This document shows, piece after piece, positions 18,105 through 27,239 of a stretch of DNA of 64,000 nucleotides. Within the stretch, counting starts at the first letter, position 1; every line of letters begins with the position of its first letter. Location of the stretch: assembly GCF_003605385.1 (NCBI RefSeq), contig NZ_QYTV02000002.1:187412-251411 (forward strand), in the 5' to 3' direction. The position numbers were made by a program, and so were the translations under genes. The notes beneath the pieces are model-generated. The model was not told where the DNA came from and searched no databases. It saw only the letters and a program-made list of their open reading frames with translations. Source of the DNA: Siminovitchia acidinfaciens (GTDB lineage Bacteria > Bacillota > Bacilli > Bacillales > Bacillaceae_C).

Positions 18105-19281
18105 CTTCGTCTTCATCAACTCTTGGCATCATTGGATAAGGCTCTCCAGCTCCCGGCATAGGCTGCTCAAAGATGCCTGGTTGGCCAGATGGCATGGTTC
18201 CAGATGGCATCCCCATTTGCTGCATGCCTTGCGGATATGATGGCATCATCGGAAAACCTCCATAAGGCTGGGCCATTCCTTGCATCGGCATTTCTTGCAT
18301 CGGCATCCCCTGCATCGGCATCCCTTGCATCGGCATCCCTTGCATCGGCATCCCTTGCATCGGCATCCCTTGCATCGGCATCCCCGGATTTGGCGGCGGA
18401 TCTCCCATTTCCTCCATCATATGCGGGTTGTTGCTGTGATGATGCCCGTGTCCGTGATGATGCCCATGATGGTGGTGCCCATGATGATGGTGCCCATGGT
18501 GATGGTGGTGATACTCTATTGATGATGAACTGGATGATTCATCGCCCCAGTGCTGAGGCATCACTCCATATTCAGCAGCCGGCATTACTGCTGGCATTTG
18601 GCCATACATAGGCATCTGACCTTGCATCGGCATTTGGCCCTGCATCGGCATATATCCACCCATTGGCATATGCGGATAGCCCATCATACCATGTACTTGC
18701 GGCATCATTGGGTACGGATAGCATGGATCACATATTGGCATGACTGGCGGTGGACAGTAGTATTGTGGAAACACAGGCGGACAACCTCCTTGTATAGGCA
18801 TCACAGCCATTTCAGGTGACTCTTCCATTACTGCCTTCACTTCCTTAGGGGGTGGCGGTGGCGCTGTTGGCTGCTGCTGTACTTGGGCTTGCATCTGACT
18901 CATATTCATCATGTAATAGTTGCTGATGTCAATTTCAGGGAGCGGCTGCGGCATCACTGGCTGGTAAATTTTTTGCGGAACCTCTTTTATAACTTCTTTT
19001 TTCACTACCTTAGGAACTTCTTTTTTCATCACCTTTGGAACTTCTTTCTTAGGGGGAAGATGGTGTTCTTTTGGCATTTCTTTATGACCTCCGTGCGGCA
19101 CATGGGGCTTTTCTTTTTTTACATGTGTCCCACCTGCCGGAACTTTTATTTTCATACCGGGCATGATCATATCCGGATTCGACAATTGCGCGTTCATCTT
19201 TTTTAACTCTTCGAAATCAACGCCATACTTTTTGGCGATTTTCCACAGAGTATCCCCCTTTTGCACGATATGGATCTTCAC
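18097..19281 (-). CDS. safA: SafA, LysM spore-coat morphogenetic protein
   Basis: SafA guides inner-coat assembly around the forespore cortex. The N-terminus holds one LysM domain (IHIVQKGDTLWKIAKKYG to IKVPAG, residues about 2-48), which binds cortex peptidoglycan. A Lys-Pro-Glu-rich linker (repeated KEVPKV) follows, then a long Met/Pro/Gln/Tyr-rich region. That region includes a His-rich block and seven MPMQG-type repeats, before an acidic end. GTG at 19281 has AGGAGG at correct spacing; the frame extends upstream to 19326 without support. The length of 394 residues is close to B. subtilis SafA. The B. subtilis nad genes usually found beside safA are absent here. Confidence 0.9.
   Translation of the reverse strand: MKIHIVQKGDTLWKIAKKYGVDFEELKKMNAQLSNPDMIMPGMKIKVPAGGTHVKKEKPHVPHGGHKEMPKEHHLPPKKEVPKVMKKEVPKVVKKEVIKEVPQKIYQPVMPQPLPEIDISNYYMMNMSQMQAQVQQQPTAPPPPPKEVKAVMEESPEMAVMPIQGGCPPVFPQYYCPPPVMPICDPCYPYPMMPQVHGMMGYPHMPMGGYMPMQGQMPMQGQMPMYGQMPAVMPAAEYGVMPQHWGDESSSSSSIEYHHHHHGHHHHGHHHHGHHHGHGHHHSNNPHMMEEMGDPPPNPGMPMQGMPMQGMPMQGMPMQGMPMQGMPMQEMPMQGMAQPYGGFPMMPSYPQGMQQMGMPSGTMPSGQPGIFEQPMPGAGEPYPMMPRVDEDEDD
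18277..18381 (-). repeat. Seven 15-bp tandem repeats inside safA
   Basis: Seven in-frame 15-bp units each encode MPMQG (one MPMQE). Several units are identical at the DNA level, so copy number probably changes by slippage. A His-Gly repeat block (about 18425-18515) lies just beyond on the N-terminal side. Confidence 0.9.
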
Positions 19282-19439
19282 TTGTTTCCCCTCCTCAGGC
19301 ATAAGTCCATACAGTGTATGATTCATTGGGCAAATTGTTATTCATCTTCTCAAAAATACATATGAAACAATTAGATTATTTATGCGGCCCAGCATATATG
19401 TTAATATTTATATAAGGAATTTGAACGGAGGATGGACTC

Positions 19440-19985
19440 TTGAGTAAAGACAGAGAAAAAAAATTGCTCGGTGAAGAAAGAAGGGACTGGCTTCTTAACT
19501 ATTTGAAAAACAGTTCCGGTCCGGTTACAGGAACCGTACTGGCCAGGAAATCGAATGTAAGCCGCCAGGTTATTGTGGGAGACATCACTTTATTAAAGGC
19601 GCGGAATGAGCCTATTATCGCTACAAGCCAAGGTTATTTATATATGCAGGTTGGAAGCGGAATTCACGCGGAAAAGATCATTGCTTGCAGGCATGACCGC
19701 AGCCAGACCGAACAAGAGATGAATATTATTGTCGATCACGGAGTGACAGTGAAGGATGTAAAAGTGGAGCATCCAGTTTATGGTGATTTAACCGCTTCTA
19801 TCATGGTTTCCACTAGGAAGGATGTACAGGCTTTTTTAAAGCATATCCATAGCACAAATGCTTCCTTGCTGTCAGAATTGACCTCCGGGATGCACCTGCA
19901 TACATTGTCCGCTCCTGATGAGCAAATGATTTTAAAAGCCGAACAAGCTTTAAAAGAAGCTGGTATACTAGTAGAAGAGAATTAA
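19440..19985 (+). CDS. niaR: NiaR, niacin-responsive repressor
   Basis: NiaR represses NAD synthesis and niacin uptake genes when niacin is plentiful. The 181-residue protein has an N-terminal winged helix-turn-helix (VTGTVLARKSNVSRQVIVGDITLL) and a C-terminal 3H domain with the expected His residues (near IHAEKI, VEHPVYGDL and the HLHT segment) for ligand and metal binding. TTG at 19440 follows GGAGGA at seven bases. The gene diverges from safA. Its usual neighbours nadA/B/C and nifS are not in this window, so its targets must lie elsewhere. Confidence 0.92.
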   Translation: MSKDREKKLLGEERRDWLLNYLKNSSGPVTGTVLARKSNVSRQVIVGDITLLKARNEPIIATSQGYLYMQVGSGIHAEKIIACRHDRSQTEQEMNIIVDHGVTVKDVKVEHPVYGDLTASIMVSTRKDVQAFLKHIHSTNASLLSELTSGMHLHTLSAPDEQMILKAEQALKEAGILVEEN

Positions 19986-19991
19986 AAAAAT

Positions 19992-20043
19992 AAAGGCCGT
20001 CCAGAGAATCAGTAAAAAATGATTTTCTGGACGGCCTTTATTG
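19992..20043 (+). terminator. niaR terminator
   Basis: Strong hairpin AAAGGCCGTCCAGA...TCTGGACGGCCTTT starting 7 bases after the niaR stop, followed by TTTATTG. Confidence 0.9.
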
Positions 20044-20089
20044 AAGTTAAATCGGAATTGGCTTAAATTAAAATATGCCTCTCTGTTGG

Positions 20090-20329
20090 AACCGCAGAAT
20101 ATAAAGCACTAATCTCATCTGGTTAAGGCAGGATGCTAAGCAGCCGAAGATGAGGAAAAAATGGTGTCACGGTAACTATGAGAAGCGCTTAGTGACCGTA
20201 CGGAGAAAAACTGCCTTCGCGAGCGCTATGAATTTTTCTAAGCCAGGCCGATGGAAGTGGAGCTCTTACCACTGATCACACTTAACCTTCACCTGCTCTG
20301 ATTAATAAAAGGGCTGTTAATACAGCCCC
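20090..20329 (-). other. Structured intergenic element and operon terminator
   Basis: The niaR-pheB gap contains a complex stretch with several internal complementary pieces (for example near GAAGCGCTTAG and GCGAGCGCTATG), resembling a dispersed repeat. At 20303-20329 a minus-strand hairpin GGGGCTGTATTAACAGCCC is followed by TTTTATT. It is probably the terminator of the rplU-to-pheB operon. pheA, which follows pheB in B. subtilis, is absent. Confidence 0.55.
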
Positions 20330-20467
20330 GATTTTTCGTATAGATGTGCAAGTTTCCAAAAGGAAAAAATCCCCGAGCAGGCTTTAACAACGACAGAGGT
20401 CGCCACCGAGCCCGCGAATATAGGTGAGGCCACACAGCAGAGTTGGACGGAAACACCCTCCAAAAGA

Positions 20468-20923
20468 TTAACCCCCGGAACTCAATACATCTACCTTGGC
20501 AACAAACTCAAGCTTCCGGAAGCTCGCAAGGAACTCATCCATATCCACATCCATTTCTGTAACATCCAATGACAATGTCACGTTAGCCCTTCCCTGCAAA
20601 GGGATCGTCTGGTGAATCGTCAAAACGTTACATTTGGATGAGGCGACAATCCCAAGCAACTTAGAGAGTGCTCCCGGCTTATCTTCCAGAAAGAAAAACA
20701 GCGAAATGATTTTTTCTTTAACAACTGTATGGAAAGGAAAAACCGTATCTCTGTATTTATAAAAAGCGCTTCTGCTCAAATCCACTTGCTGGACCGCATC
20801 CCAAATGGATTCTGCTGAACCTCTTTCAAGCAATGCCTTTGCTTCCAAAGTTTTTTTCATTGCTTCAGGCAGCACGTCTTCCCTCACTAAAAAAAACTTT
20901 TGATCTTTTTCCCTTTTACCCAA
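20468..20923 (-). CDS. pheB: PheB, ACT-domain protein
   Basis: A 151-residue protein of the UPF0735/PheB family. A basic helical N-terminal part ([15 protein letters not shown], a helix-turn-helix-like segment) precedes an ACT domain (residues about 70-148, [24 protein letters not shown]). ACT domains bind amino acids, and the gene context in B. subtilis links it to phenylalanine. A TTG at 20938 overlaps the GGAGGGGG site; TTG at 20923 has proper spacing. It follows obg closely and is the last gene of the operon. Its usual partner pheA is missing. Confidence 0.88.
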   Translation of the reverse strand: MGKREKDQKFFLVREDVLPEAMKKTLEAKALLERGSAESIWDAVQQVDLSRSAFYKYRDTVFPFHTVVKEKIISLFFFLEDKPGALSKLLGIVASSKCNVLTIHQTIPLQGRANVTLSLDVTEMDVDMDEFLASFRKLEFVAKVDVLSSGG

Positions 20924-20949
20924 GGAATCCCCCTCCAAGCAAAGAAGAC

Positions 20950-22242
20950 CTAATCAACAAACTCGAATTCATAGTCAAGCAAACGGACTGTGTCGCCGTC
21001 TTTCGCCCCTCTTTTCCGAAGGGCATCATCTACGCCCAAAGACCTCAGTTGGCGCGCAAAACGGCGTACGGACTCTTCACGTGAAAAGTCTGTCATTTTA
21101 AATAAGCGCTCCACTCTCGCACCGCCGACTAAGTAGCTTCCATCCGGATCACGCGTAATAGTGAATGGATCCTGTTCATCTTCATGCCTATAAATCACAC
21201 GGTTAACCTCTTTTTCAGGGTCAACTTCTTCGTAAAGTGGAAATTCCGGAGTTACCTCCAGTTTATCCGCAACTGCAAATAATAATTCTCTCAGCCCCTG
21301 TCTCGTCAAGGCAGAGATAGGGAAGACTGGGTAATCTTCCTGAAGTTTCGACCTGAATTCCTCCAGGTTGGCTTTCGCCTCCGGCATATCCATTTTATTG
21401 GCTACTATGATTTGGGGACGCTCCAGAAGACGAAGGTTATATTCTTTCAGCTCTTCATTGATTTTAACGAAGTCTTCATACGGGTCTCGGCCTTCAACTG
21501 CTGACATATCGATCACATGCACGATAACCCTTGTTCTCTCCACATGGCGAAGGAATTGGTGTCCCAAGCCGACACCTTCGTGTGCTCCTTCAATAAGTCC
21601 CGGTAAATCAGCAATGACAAAACTTCGATCGTCATCCGTCTGTACAACACCAAGGTTAGGCTTGATAGTTGTAAAGTGATAATCTGCAATTTTGGGTTTG
21701 GCCGCAGATACGACAGAAAGCAGAGTAGACTTTCCAACATTAGGAAACCCAACTAAACCTACATCCGCCAGTAGCTTCAGTTCAAGGATGACATCCCTCT
21801 CTTGACCCGGCTCTCCATTTTCAGCAATTTCCGGTGCCGGGTTTGCTGGTGTGGCAAAACGGATATTCCCTCTTCCACCTCGTCCGCCTTTGGCGATGAC
21901 GGCCTTCTGTCCATGTTGTACGAGATCAGCAATGACTTCGCCTGTTTGTTCATCAGAGACAACCGTTCCCGGCGGAACCTTGATGATGAGATCATCTGCT
22001 CCTCTTCCGTGTTGGCTTTTGGACATGCCGTTTTCCCCGCGCTGAGCCTTGAAATGGCGCTGATACCGAAAGTCCATCAACGTCCGCTGGCCTTCATCCA
22101 CAATAAAAATAACACTGGCGCCTTTTCCCCCGTCGCCACCGGCAGGGCCGCCCATCGGTTCGTATTTCTCACGCCGGAACGCTACCATACCGTTACCGCC
22201 GTCGCCGCCTTTTACATATACTTTTACTCGATCCACAAACAT
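20950..22242 (-). CDS. obg: Obg GTPase (ObgE/CgtA)
   Basis: An essential ribosome-associated GTPase involved in 50S maturation, stress signalling and the start of sporulation. Domains in order: the glycine-rich Obg fold ([18 protein letters not shown] and on), the G domain with GFPNVGKST (P-loop), DLPGLIEGA and NKMD, and the C-terminal OCT domain. ATG at 22242 is chosen because GGAG lies eight bases upstream; a GTG at 22251 overlaps that site. The length of 430 residues is normal. It follows spo0B as in all Bacillus. Confidence 0.97.
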   Translation of the reverse strand: MFVDRVKVYVKGGDGGNGMVAFRREKYEPMGGPAGGDGGKGASVIFIVDEGQRTLMDFRYQRHFKAQRGENGMSKSQHGRGADDLIIKVPPGTVVSDEQTGEVIADLVQHGQKAVIAKGGRGGRGNIRFATPANPAPEIAENGEPGQERDVILELKLLADVGLVGFPNVGKSTLLSVVSAAKPKIADYHFTTIKPNLGVVQTDDDRSFVIADLPGLIEGAHEGVGLGHQFLRHVERTRVIVHVIDMSAVEGRDPYEDFVKINEELKEYNLRLLERPQIIVANKMDMPEAKANLEEFRSKLQEDYPVFPISALTRQGLRELLFAVADKLEVTPEFPLYEEVDPEKEVNRVIYRHEDEQDPFTITRDPDGSYLVGGARVERLFKMTDFSREESVRRFARQLRSLGVDDALRKRGAKDGDTVRLLDYEFEFVD

Positions 22243-22263
22243 ATTAGACACTCCAATCTTCCA

Positions 22264-22806
22264 CTATCCGTTCAAATCAAATATGGCCTGTATAAGCCAA
22301 TCATTTTCTCCTGTATGCTCGAAGCTGACCCGGTCAGGATAGCTGTCATTTTCTAGCAGCCACCTTTTCAATTTTGGTTCATTTTCTATTATACCGTTGA
22401 ACTCAAAAAGAAACCGTATCGTATCATCGGTTGATTCAATTTTTAAATATAAGCAATTTTCGTAGAAGGGTAAAGCCGTTTTATTCAATTGTTCAAAAAA
22501 ACTTTTAGTCCATTCCGCTAGGAGCTCGTCATTCAAAGGCGGAGCTTCTGGCAATGTGACAAGTTCGTATTCGACTTTGAAATTATGCCCTTCCCAATTG
22601 TGTGTCAACAATACTTCCGCGAATCGAGGAAGCTTTATGTTAGACAGCATAGCTTCTTGCTGCATTTCCATTACTATTTCATCCATAATCCGTTCAGCTT
22701 GTTCTGTTTTCCCCAGTGAAAGATTTCCCTTGATTAGCTGAAGTCTGTTTAACCAATCGTGGCGTGTATACTTTAACGTTTCAAGAACCGTCCAGTCTTT
22801 ACTCAT
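22264..22806 (-). CDS. spo0B: Spo0B, sporulation phosphotransferase
   Basis: Spo0B passes phosphate from Spo0F to Spo0A in the sporulation phosphorelay. The 180-residue protein has the histidine-kinase-like helical region with RHDWLNRLQLIKGNL, where the His is the phosphorylated residue. A degenerate C-terminal domain lacking ATP-binding motifs follows, as in the family. ATG at 22806 has AGGAGA upstream and is preferred to the TTG at 22821. It is co-transcribed with obg. Confidence 0.93.
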   Translation of the reverse strand: MSKDWTVLETLKYTRHDWLNRLQLIKGNLSLGKTEQAERIMDEIVMEMQQEAMLSNIKLPRFAEVLLTHNWEGHNFKVEYELVTLPEAPPLNDELLAEWTKSFFEQLNKTALPFYENCLYLKIESTDDTIRFLFEFNGIIENEPKLKRWLLENDSYPDRVSFEHTGENDWLIQAIFDLNG

Positions 22807-22900
22807 TCCTGTTCTCCTCAATTAGACTTATTAACTATATATTATAACAAAATTAATACGTCTGTATGGAATTGGTTTTTACTAAATATGTAAAGTGAAC

Positions 22901-22935
22901 AAAAAAGCTCCAACCGTTATTTCGGTTAGAGCTTT
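22901..22935 (-). terminator. rpmA terminator
   Basis: On the minus strand AAAGCTCTAACCG...CGGTTGGAGCTTTTTT, six bases after the rpmA stop. Some read-through to spo0B is possible, although spo0B may also have its own promoter in the roughly 95-bp gap. Confidence 0.85.
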
Positions 22936-22940
22936 GTTTG

Positions 22941-23231
22941 TTATGCTTCTTGAGCTTCTGGGTAAACACTCACTTTTTTCTTGCTGCGGCCAAATCGTTC
23001 GAAACGAACAACGCCGTCAACTTTGGCAAAAAGTGTGTCGTCTTTACCAATGCCCACATTTTCTCCAGGATGAATCTTAGTTCCGCGTTGACGATAAAGG
23101 ATAGAACCGCCGGAAACAAATTGACCATCCGCACGTTTCGCACCTAGTCGCTGCGCTTGAGAATCCCTGCCGTTTTTAGTGGAACCCGCTCCTTTTTTGG
23201 ATGCGAAAAATTGAAGATCCAATCTTAACAT
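22941..23231 (-). CDS. rpmA: 50S ribosomal protein L27 with cleavable N-terminal extension
   Basis: A 96-residue L27 of the Firmicutes type. The mature [13 protein letters not shown] start near the peptidyl-transfer centre is preceded by [10 protein letters not shown]. In S. aureus and relatives this extension is removed by the Prp cysteine protease, whose gene lies directly upstream here. Length and sequence are otherwise normal. Confidence 0.97.
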   Translation of the reverse strand: MLRLDLQFFASKKGAGSTKNGRDSQAQRLGAKRADGQFVSGGSILYRQRGTKIHPGENVGIGKDDTLFAKVDGVVRFERFGRSKKKVSVYPEAQEA

Positions 23232-23237
23232 ATTGAT

Positions 23238-23576
23238 TCACCCCCTGTTTGTAAAAGTTATATTAATATACTCTTCATAGTCACGTTCAATGGTTTGCAA
23301 AGAAACCGCCATGCCTTCAAGGAGCAATTGAATCCGCTCAGATGCATCTACCGGCAGATCCGATGGAACTGTACAGGAAAGAAAACCGCTCTCCGTCTGT
23401 TCAATGTCTGGGGTGATTCCTGTTAAAGCAATCACTGCATTGACTGTTCCAAAAGCAACCGCCGATGCCCCGGCACATACAATATCCTGGCCTTTTTCAG
23501 CATACTCTGCATGGCCGCTCATCGAAAATGATGTAATGTTCCCTTGATCATCTTGGCAAATCTCAACAAAAATCAT
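23238..23576 (-). CDS. prp: Prp, L27-processing cysteine protease (YsxB)
   Basis: A 112-residue protease that trims the L27 N-terminus. The catalytic His lies in FSMSGHAEYAEKG (near residue 22) and the catalytic Cys in DIVCAGASA (near residue 34). It sits between rplU and rpmA, the conserved place for this gene, with seven bases to rpmA. Its substrate site (LQFFA) is present in the neighbouring rpmA. Confidence 0.95.
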   Translation of the reverse strand: MIFVEICQDDQGNITSFSMSGHAEYAEKGQDIVCAGASAVAFGTVNAVIALTGITPDIEQTESGFLSCTVPSDLPVDASERIQLLLEGMAVSLQTIERDYEEYINITFTNRG

Positions 23577-23588
23577 AAATTCAACCCA

Positions 23589-23897
23589 TTAAGCGTTAAT
23601 TTTTTCGATAACAAGCTTTGTGAAAGGCTGACGATGCCCTTGCTTTCTGCGATAGTTCTTTTTAGCCTTGTATTTGAAAACAACAAGTTTCTTTTGACGA
23701 CCTTGTTTTTCAACTTTAGCTGTAACCGTAGCACCCTCGACAAACGGGCTGCCTACTTTTACATCTTCACCGCCAACAAAAAGAACTTTGTCAAATGTGA
23801 AAGTATCTCCTTCAGTCGCATCGACTTTTTCCACATAGATCGCTTGACCTTCTTCAACTTTGACTTGCTTTCCACCAGTTTCAATGATTGCGTACAT
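23589..23897 (-). CDS. rplU: 50S ribosomal protein L21
   Basis: A complete 102-residue L21 beginning [18 protein letters not shown] and ending with the [15 protein letters not shown] rRNA-binding block. It is the first gene of the rplU-prp-rpmA group. Its leader carries the L21 autoregulatory structure described at 23903-24004. Confidence 0.97.
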   Translation of the reverse strand: MYAIIETGGKQVKVEEGQAIYVEKVDATEGDTFTFDKVLFVGGEDVKVGSPFVEGATVTAKVEKQGRQKKLVVFKYKAKKNYRRKQGHRQPFTKLVIEKINA

Positions 23898-23902
23898 TAT
23901 GC

Positions 23903-24004
23903 CGCACCTCCTTATTTACTAAGACTCGCCGGAAGACAGGTGTCCGTCAATGACAGAGCTTGATAACCCGGTCCGTGCGGTTGTAGCACGGGTGCTACAG
24001 ACTA
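23903..24004 (-). promoter_or_regulatory. L21 ribosomal-protein leader
   Basis: The minus-strand leader of rplU holds the typical features of the Firmicutes L21 leader: CTGTAGCACCCGTGCTACA hairpin, a TCATTGACGG segment, then GCGAGTCTTAGTAAATAAG directly before AGGAGGTG. L21 is believed to bind it and repress its own operon. Confidence 0.85.
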
Positions 24005-24083
24005 ACATTGAAATTTTATCATATGGACTATGGCATGTCAACGTATGATTTTTATGTCTTTTGGCACTTTAACGCGCCAGGGG

Positions 24084-24935
24084 TCAAAGCCCATCAATTT
24101 CTTTTAAACGGATGTTTACTTGTTTTTTTGCAAAGTATACATGAAGCATTTCGTTTTCATCCATTGACCGGCCGCTGTCCACGTGGATTAAATGTTTGCA
24201 GTCACGCTGAAACTTTTCCATCGCCTGATATATATAGTCATTCCCTTTCGCTTCAATGACCTCCAGTCTCTTTATACCCGATTGTTTGCCGTAATATCTT
24301 TCAAGCAAAAACCTCATGAATGCATATCTGACCTGCTTCCAGCCAAACCAAAGACCGGTGTATAAATATAGCAGGACAATCCATAAGTGCAGATTGAACG
24401 GCGAAACGCCAATTAATATCAAAAGAAGGATAGTTAGCATAATGAGTGAGATGATGATTGTCTCCTTCATTGCATTCAAAAATGGTTTTTTTACTGATAA
24501 GGTGAGATAAAGAAGCTTGCCGCCGTCTAACGGCCAAACAGGCAGAAGATTAAATAAAAAAATCATTAAATTGAATTTATGAAAAAGCAGAGCAGAATCC
24601 TTCGTAATTAAACCAGTTGATGCCAAAGCAGCTGCGGCAGCTGCCAACCATATATGCTGAAGCGGTCCGGCTGCTACGATGACGAGCTCCTCAAATATCG
24701 GACGGTTTCCGTGTTCGTCCACTTCACAAGTACCGCCAAATGGAAGGATCAGGATTCTTTTTATTTTCCATGAAAAAAAATGTGCAGCTGCTGCGTGTCC
24801 CAGCTCATGTATCATGACAATCATAAATAAAATGGAAAGCTCCCAAAAATAGCCGGTCAACATAGCAATTCCTGCAACTAGCCAAAAAAGGGGATGGATC
24901 CTGACTTTTCCCAAAAGCTGGCCATATTTAATCAA
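24084..24935 (-). CDS. spoIVFB: SpoIVFB, intramembrane pro-sigma-K protease
   Basis: A site-2-type zinc protease of the outer forespore membrane that cleaves pro-sigma-K. The 283-residue protein has about six hydrophobic segments, the zinc motif MIHELGHAAAAHF (HExxH) in one and NLLPVWPLDGGKL (the conserved Asp motif) in a later one, and a cytoplasmic CBS-like C-terminal domain that senses ATP in B. subtilis. It overlaps spoIVFA by 8 bp. BofC (14153-14698) acts in the same checkpoint. Confidence 0.95.
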   Translation of the reverse strand: MIKYGQLLGKVRIHPLFWLVAGIAMLTGYFWELSILFMIVMIHELGHAAAAHFFSWKIKRILILPFGGTCEVDEHGNRPIFEELVIVAAGPLQHIWLAAAAAALASTGLITKDSALLFHKFNLMIFLFNLLPVWPLDGGKLLYLTLSVKKPFLNAMKETIIISLIMLTILLLILIGVSPFNLHLWIVLLYLYTGLWFGWKQVRYAFMRFLLERYYGKQSGIKRLEVIEAKGNDYIYQAMEKFQRDCKHLIHVDSGRSMDENEMLHVYFAKKQVNIRLKEIDGL

Positions 24936-25692
24936 GATTCATCACCTGTATTGGATCTATAAATTCATCTTCTTTTTTTATTGCAAAATAATATTCACCA
25001 TGGGTTTCATCTTCTTTGGAAGAGACAGTGCCAATCACCTGGCCTCCTTTAACATGCTCGTGTGGCTTTACAGCCGCTTTATCCAGCTTTCCATACCAGG
25101 ACTCCGAATGATCCTTATGTTGAATGATGACAGCTTGCCCGATATCATTCTTCATCCCTGAAAAAATGACCACACCATCAGCGGCTGCCTTCACCTCAGC
25201 CTCACTCTCAGTCTCGATCATCACACCTCTTCCATCTTGCGAGAAGCCTTCAGAAATTTTGGCTCCGACAGGCAGGGCATAATCAGTCTCTTTGGCAAGT
25301 TGGATAGTCTTATCTTTTTTGTTCTCTGGAATCAAGACAAGCGGTTTGCCAAATTGATTTTCATACCAATCGGCGACAGCAGCAAACTGAAACTCTTTTC
25401 CCATCGCATTTTTTACGATGGACCTCGCATCCTCAAATGCAGGGGACGGTGATTGGAAAAGTATGCCGATGACCAAAACGAGCGCAATAGACGAGAGCAG
25501 CTTCAACATGAAAATTTCCTTTTTCCATAAAGGGTGTATTGTTGTCTTAGGTTCAAAAATATTCTGGTCATCTTCAGAATAATGGGCGGGCATATCGTAC
25601 ATATATTCATTCGGCTTTTCCATGATTCGATTGTTTTCCCGTCTTCTTTTCGCAATCCGCTTTCTTATTTTATTTACCCGATGGCTCATCAT
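24928..25692 (-). CDS. spoIVFA: SpoIVFA, regulator of SpoIVFB
   Basis: SpoIVFA anchors and restrains SpoIVFB until the SpoIVB signal arrives. The 254-residue protein has a basic cytoplasmic N-terminus (KIRKRIAKRRRENN), one membrane segment (about residues 65-85) and a C-terminal degenerate M23 peptidase-like domain (from about SEGFSQDGRGV to the end). That domain lacks a full set of zinc ligands, as expected for a regulator. It is the first gene of the two-gene operon. Confidence 0.93.
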   Translation of the reverse strand: MMSHRVNKIRKRIAKRRRENNRIMEKPNEYMYDMPAHYSEDDQNIFEPKTTIHPLWKKEIFMLKLLSSIALVLVIGILFQSPSPAFEDARSIVKNAMGKEFQFAAVADWYENQFGKPLVLIPENKKDKTIQLAKETDYALPVGAKISEGFSQDGRGVMIETESEAEVKAAADGVVIFSGMKNDIGQAVIIQHKDHSESWYGKLDKAAVKPHEHVKGGQVIGTVSSKEDETHGEYYFAIKKEDEFIDPIQVMNLD

Positions 25693-25917
25693 CCACCATC
25701 TCCCTTGATTTAAGTTTCTACTAACGTATGACTTGTCCCCGGTTAATATTCGGCGAAAAGCGGAAGGTTGCGGACTGTTTAGTTAGTTCGAGCCGGCGGG
25801 AAAGAGTTCGTTGCTAACAGAATAAGCGGAATAAACGATAACCAGGGGATTTTTGGAATGAGCAGGTACAGACCGGATAAGGTAAAAAACAACCATTAGT
25901 AAACATAAAACTTGCTT

Positions 25918-26126
25918 AGTTACCGCGTTTGCTTTTTTCAGCAGTTCGGTAACTAAGAACCCCTTTAGTTACCGACTCAGTGATTTTAACACCATTTCGG
26001 TAACTTAGAACACTCCTTGATTACCGGCTCAGCGATTTTTATGCCGCCTCGGTCACTTAAAGCAGTCCTTGGTTACCGGGCTTGAGTTTTTTCAGCAGCT
26101 TCGGTCATTTAGATCATAGTGACCGG
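25918..26126. repeat. Four imperfect tandem units of about 50 bp
   Basis: Units begin at 25918, 25967, 26019 and 26071 and close with a partial unit at 26118. Each starts with a GTTACCG-type motif and contains its complement (CGGTAACT or CGGTCACTT) near the end, so each unit can fold into a hairpin. Unit lengths are 49, 52, 52 and 47 bases. No coding frame or CRISPR-like spacer pattern is present. Confidence 0.8.
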
Positions 26127-26341
26127 ATAGGAGTAATTTTCGACGGTTGGATAACCTTAATGCCCTCATAGTGGCCTTACAAGTGGAAAAACCGGACGGT
26201 GGGGAAACCATGAATATTACGTATTCTAAGACCTCGAAATACATCCCCTACCTAAAAAAGCAGTTTCCTCTCAAATGCTCTGCTGCTGCCATCGCCCCTT
26301 GAATCAACTTTGCCAAATTCCCCTCACGTTCCAATTCCCAC

Positions 26342-26383
26342 AAAAAAGAAGCTTCTGCACCTGATGCAAAAGCTTCTTTTTTT
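26342..26383 (-). terminator. minCD terminator
   Basis: Hairpin AAAAAAGAAGCTT...AAGCTTCTTTTTTT located 50 bases after the minD stop. It is symmetrical and could act on both strands. Confidence 0.9.
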
Positions 26384-26432
26384 ATCTCATTTCCTAGGAG
26401 TTCAACGCCGTATAACGGACGCATCCACTTCC

Positions 26433-27239
26433 CTAGGACCGGACACCAAAGAATTGTTTAATGCGCGCAAGCATTCCCTGCTTGTCATCCTCCAACGATT
26501 GAAGTGGCACGGATTCACCGAGGATCCTTCTCGCTATGTTTCTATACGCAATAGATGCTTTGCTGTTGGGATTAAGGGCAATGGGTTCCCCCTGATTGGA
26601 AGATTTGATGACTTCTTCATCATCTTGTACAATTCCCAGTAAATCGATAGACAAATGCTGGGTAATTTCGTCCACATCCAGCACTTCTCCTTCTTTCATC
26701 ATTCTGTTTCTAATACGATTGATGATCAATTTTGGCGGTTCGATGTTTTCCTCTTTTTCAAGGAGGCCGATGATTCTGTCGGCATCCCGAACGGCGGAAA
26801 TTTCAGGTGTTGTTACAACAACTGCCTTGTCAGCTCCAGCCACGGCATTTTTAAACCCCTGTTCGATACCTGCCGGGCAATCTATTAATACATAATCGTA
26901 ATCTTGTTTCAAATCACCAACAAGGGTTTTCATTTGTTCAGGGGTTACAGCTGTTTTATCGCTTGTCTGAGCTGCCGGGAGCAGAAAAAGCTTATCTTCA
27001 AACCTTTTATCCTTGACGATTGCTTGATGTGGTTTACATCTTCCATCTACAACATCAACAAGGTCATATATGATTCTATTTTCCAAGCCCAGCACGACAT
27101 CCAGATTACGGAGTCCGATATCTGTATCTATCAGGCAAACCTTTTTTCCCTGTAAGGCAAGCGCGGTGCCCAGATTTGCAGAGGTGGTGGTTTTTCCGAC
27201 GCCTCCCTTGCCGGAAGTAATAACGATCGCCTCACCCAT
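26433..27239 (-). CDS. minD: Septum-site determining ATPase MinD
   Basis: MinD is the membrane-bound ATPase that recruits MinC to block division near poles. The 268-residue protein has the deviant Walker A GKGGVGKTT near the N-terminus, switch regions with LLPAAQTSDKTA, the DYVLIDCPAG Walker B region, and a C-terminal amphipathic helix (MLARIKQFFG) for membrane binding. It overlaps minC by 8 bp. Confidence 0.97.
   Translation of the reverse strand: MGEAIVITSGKGGVGKTTTSANLGTALALQGKKVCLIDTDIGLRNLDVVLGLENRIIYDLVDVVDGRCKPHQAIVKDKRFEDKLFLLPAAQTSDKTAVTPEQMKTLVGDLKQDYDYVLIDCPAGIEQGFKNAVAGADKAVVVTTPEISAVRDADRIIGLLEKEENIEPPKLIINRIRNRMMKEGEVLDVDEITQHLSIDLLGIVQDDEEVIKSSNQGEPIALNPNSKASIAYRNIARRILGESVPLQSLEDDKQGMLARIKQFFGVRS

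Larger units (their letters stand above)
25693..26432. other. Intergenic region between spoIVFA and minD
   Basis: About 740 bases without a gene. It contains the four-unit tandem repeat at 25918-26126 and the minD terminator at 26342-26383. It should also hold the sigma-E-type promoter of spoIVFAB near 25700-25760, which I could not fix by eye. Confidence 0.6.

Noticed and set aside
18189-18819. Several plus-strand frames opposite safA
   Set aside because: They are mirror frames of the repetitive Met/Pro/Gln and His-rich coding sequence.
25918-26126. CRISPR-like array
   Set aside because: Units are similar along their full length with no constant repeat and variable spacer pattern, and no cas gene is near.
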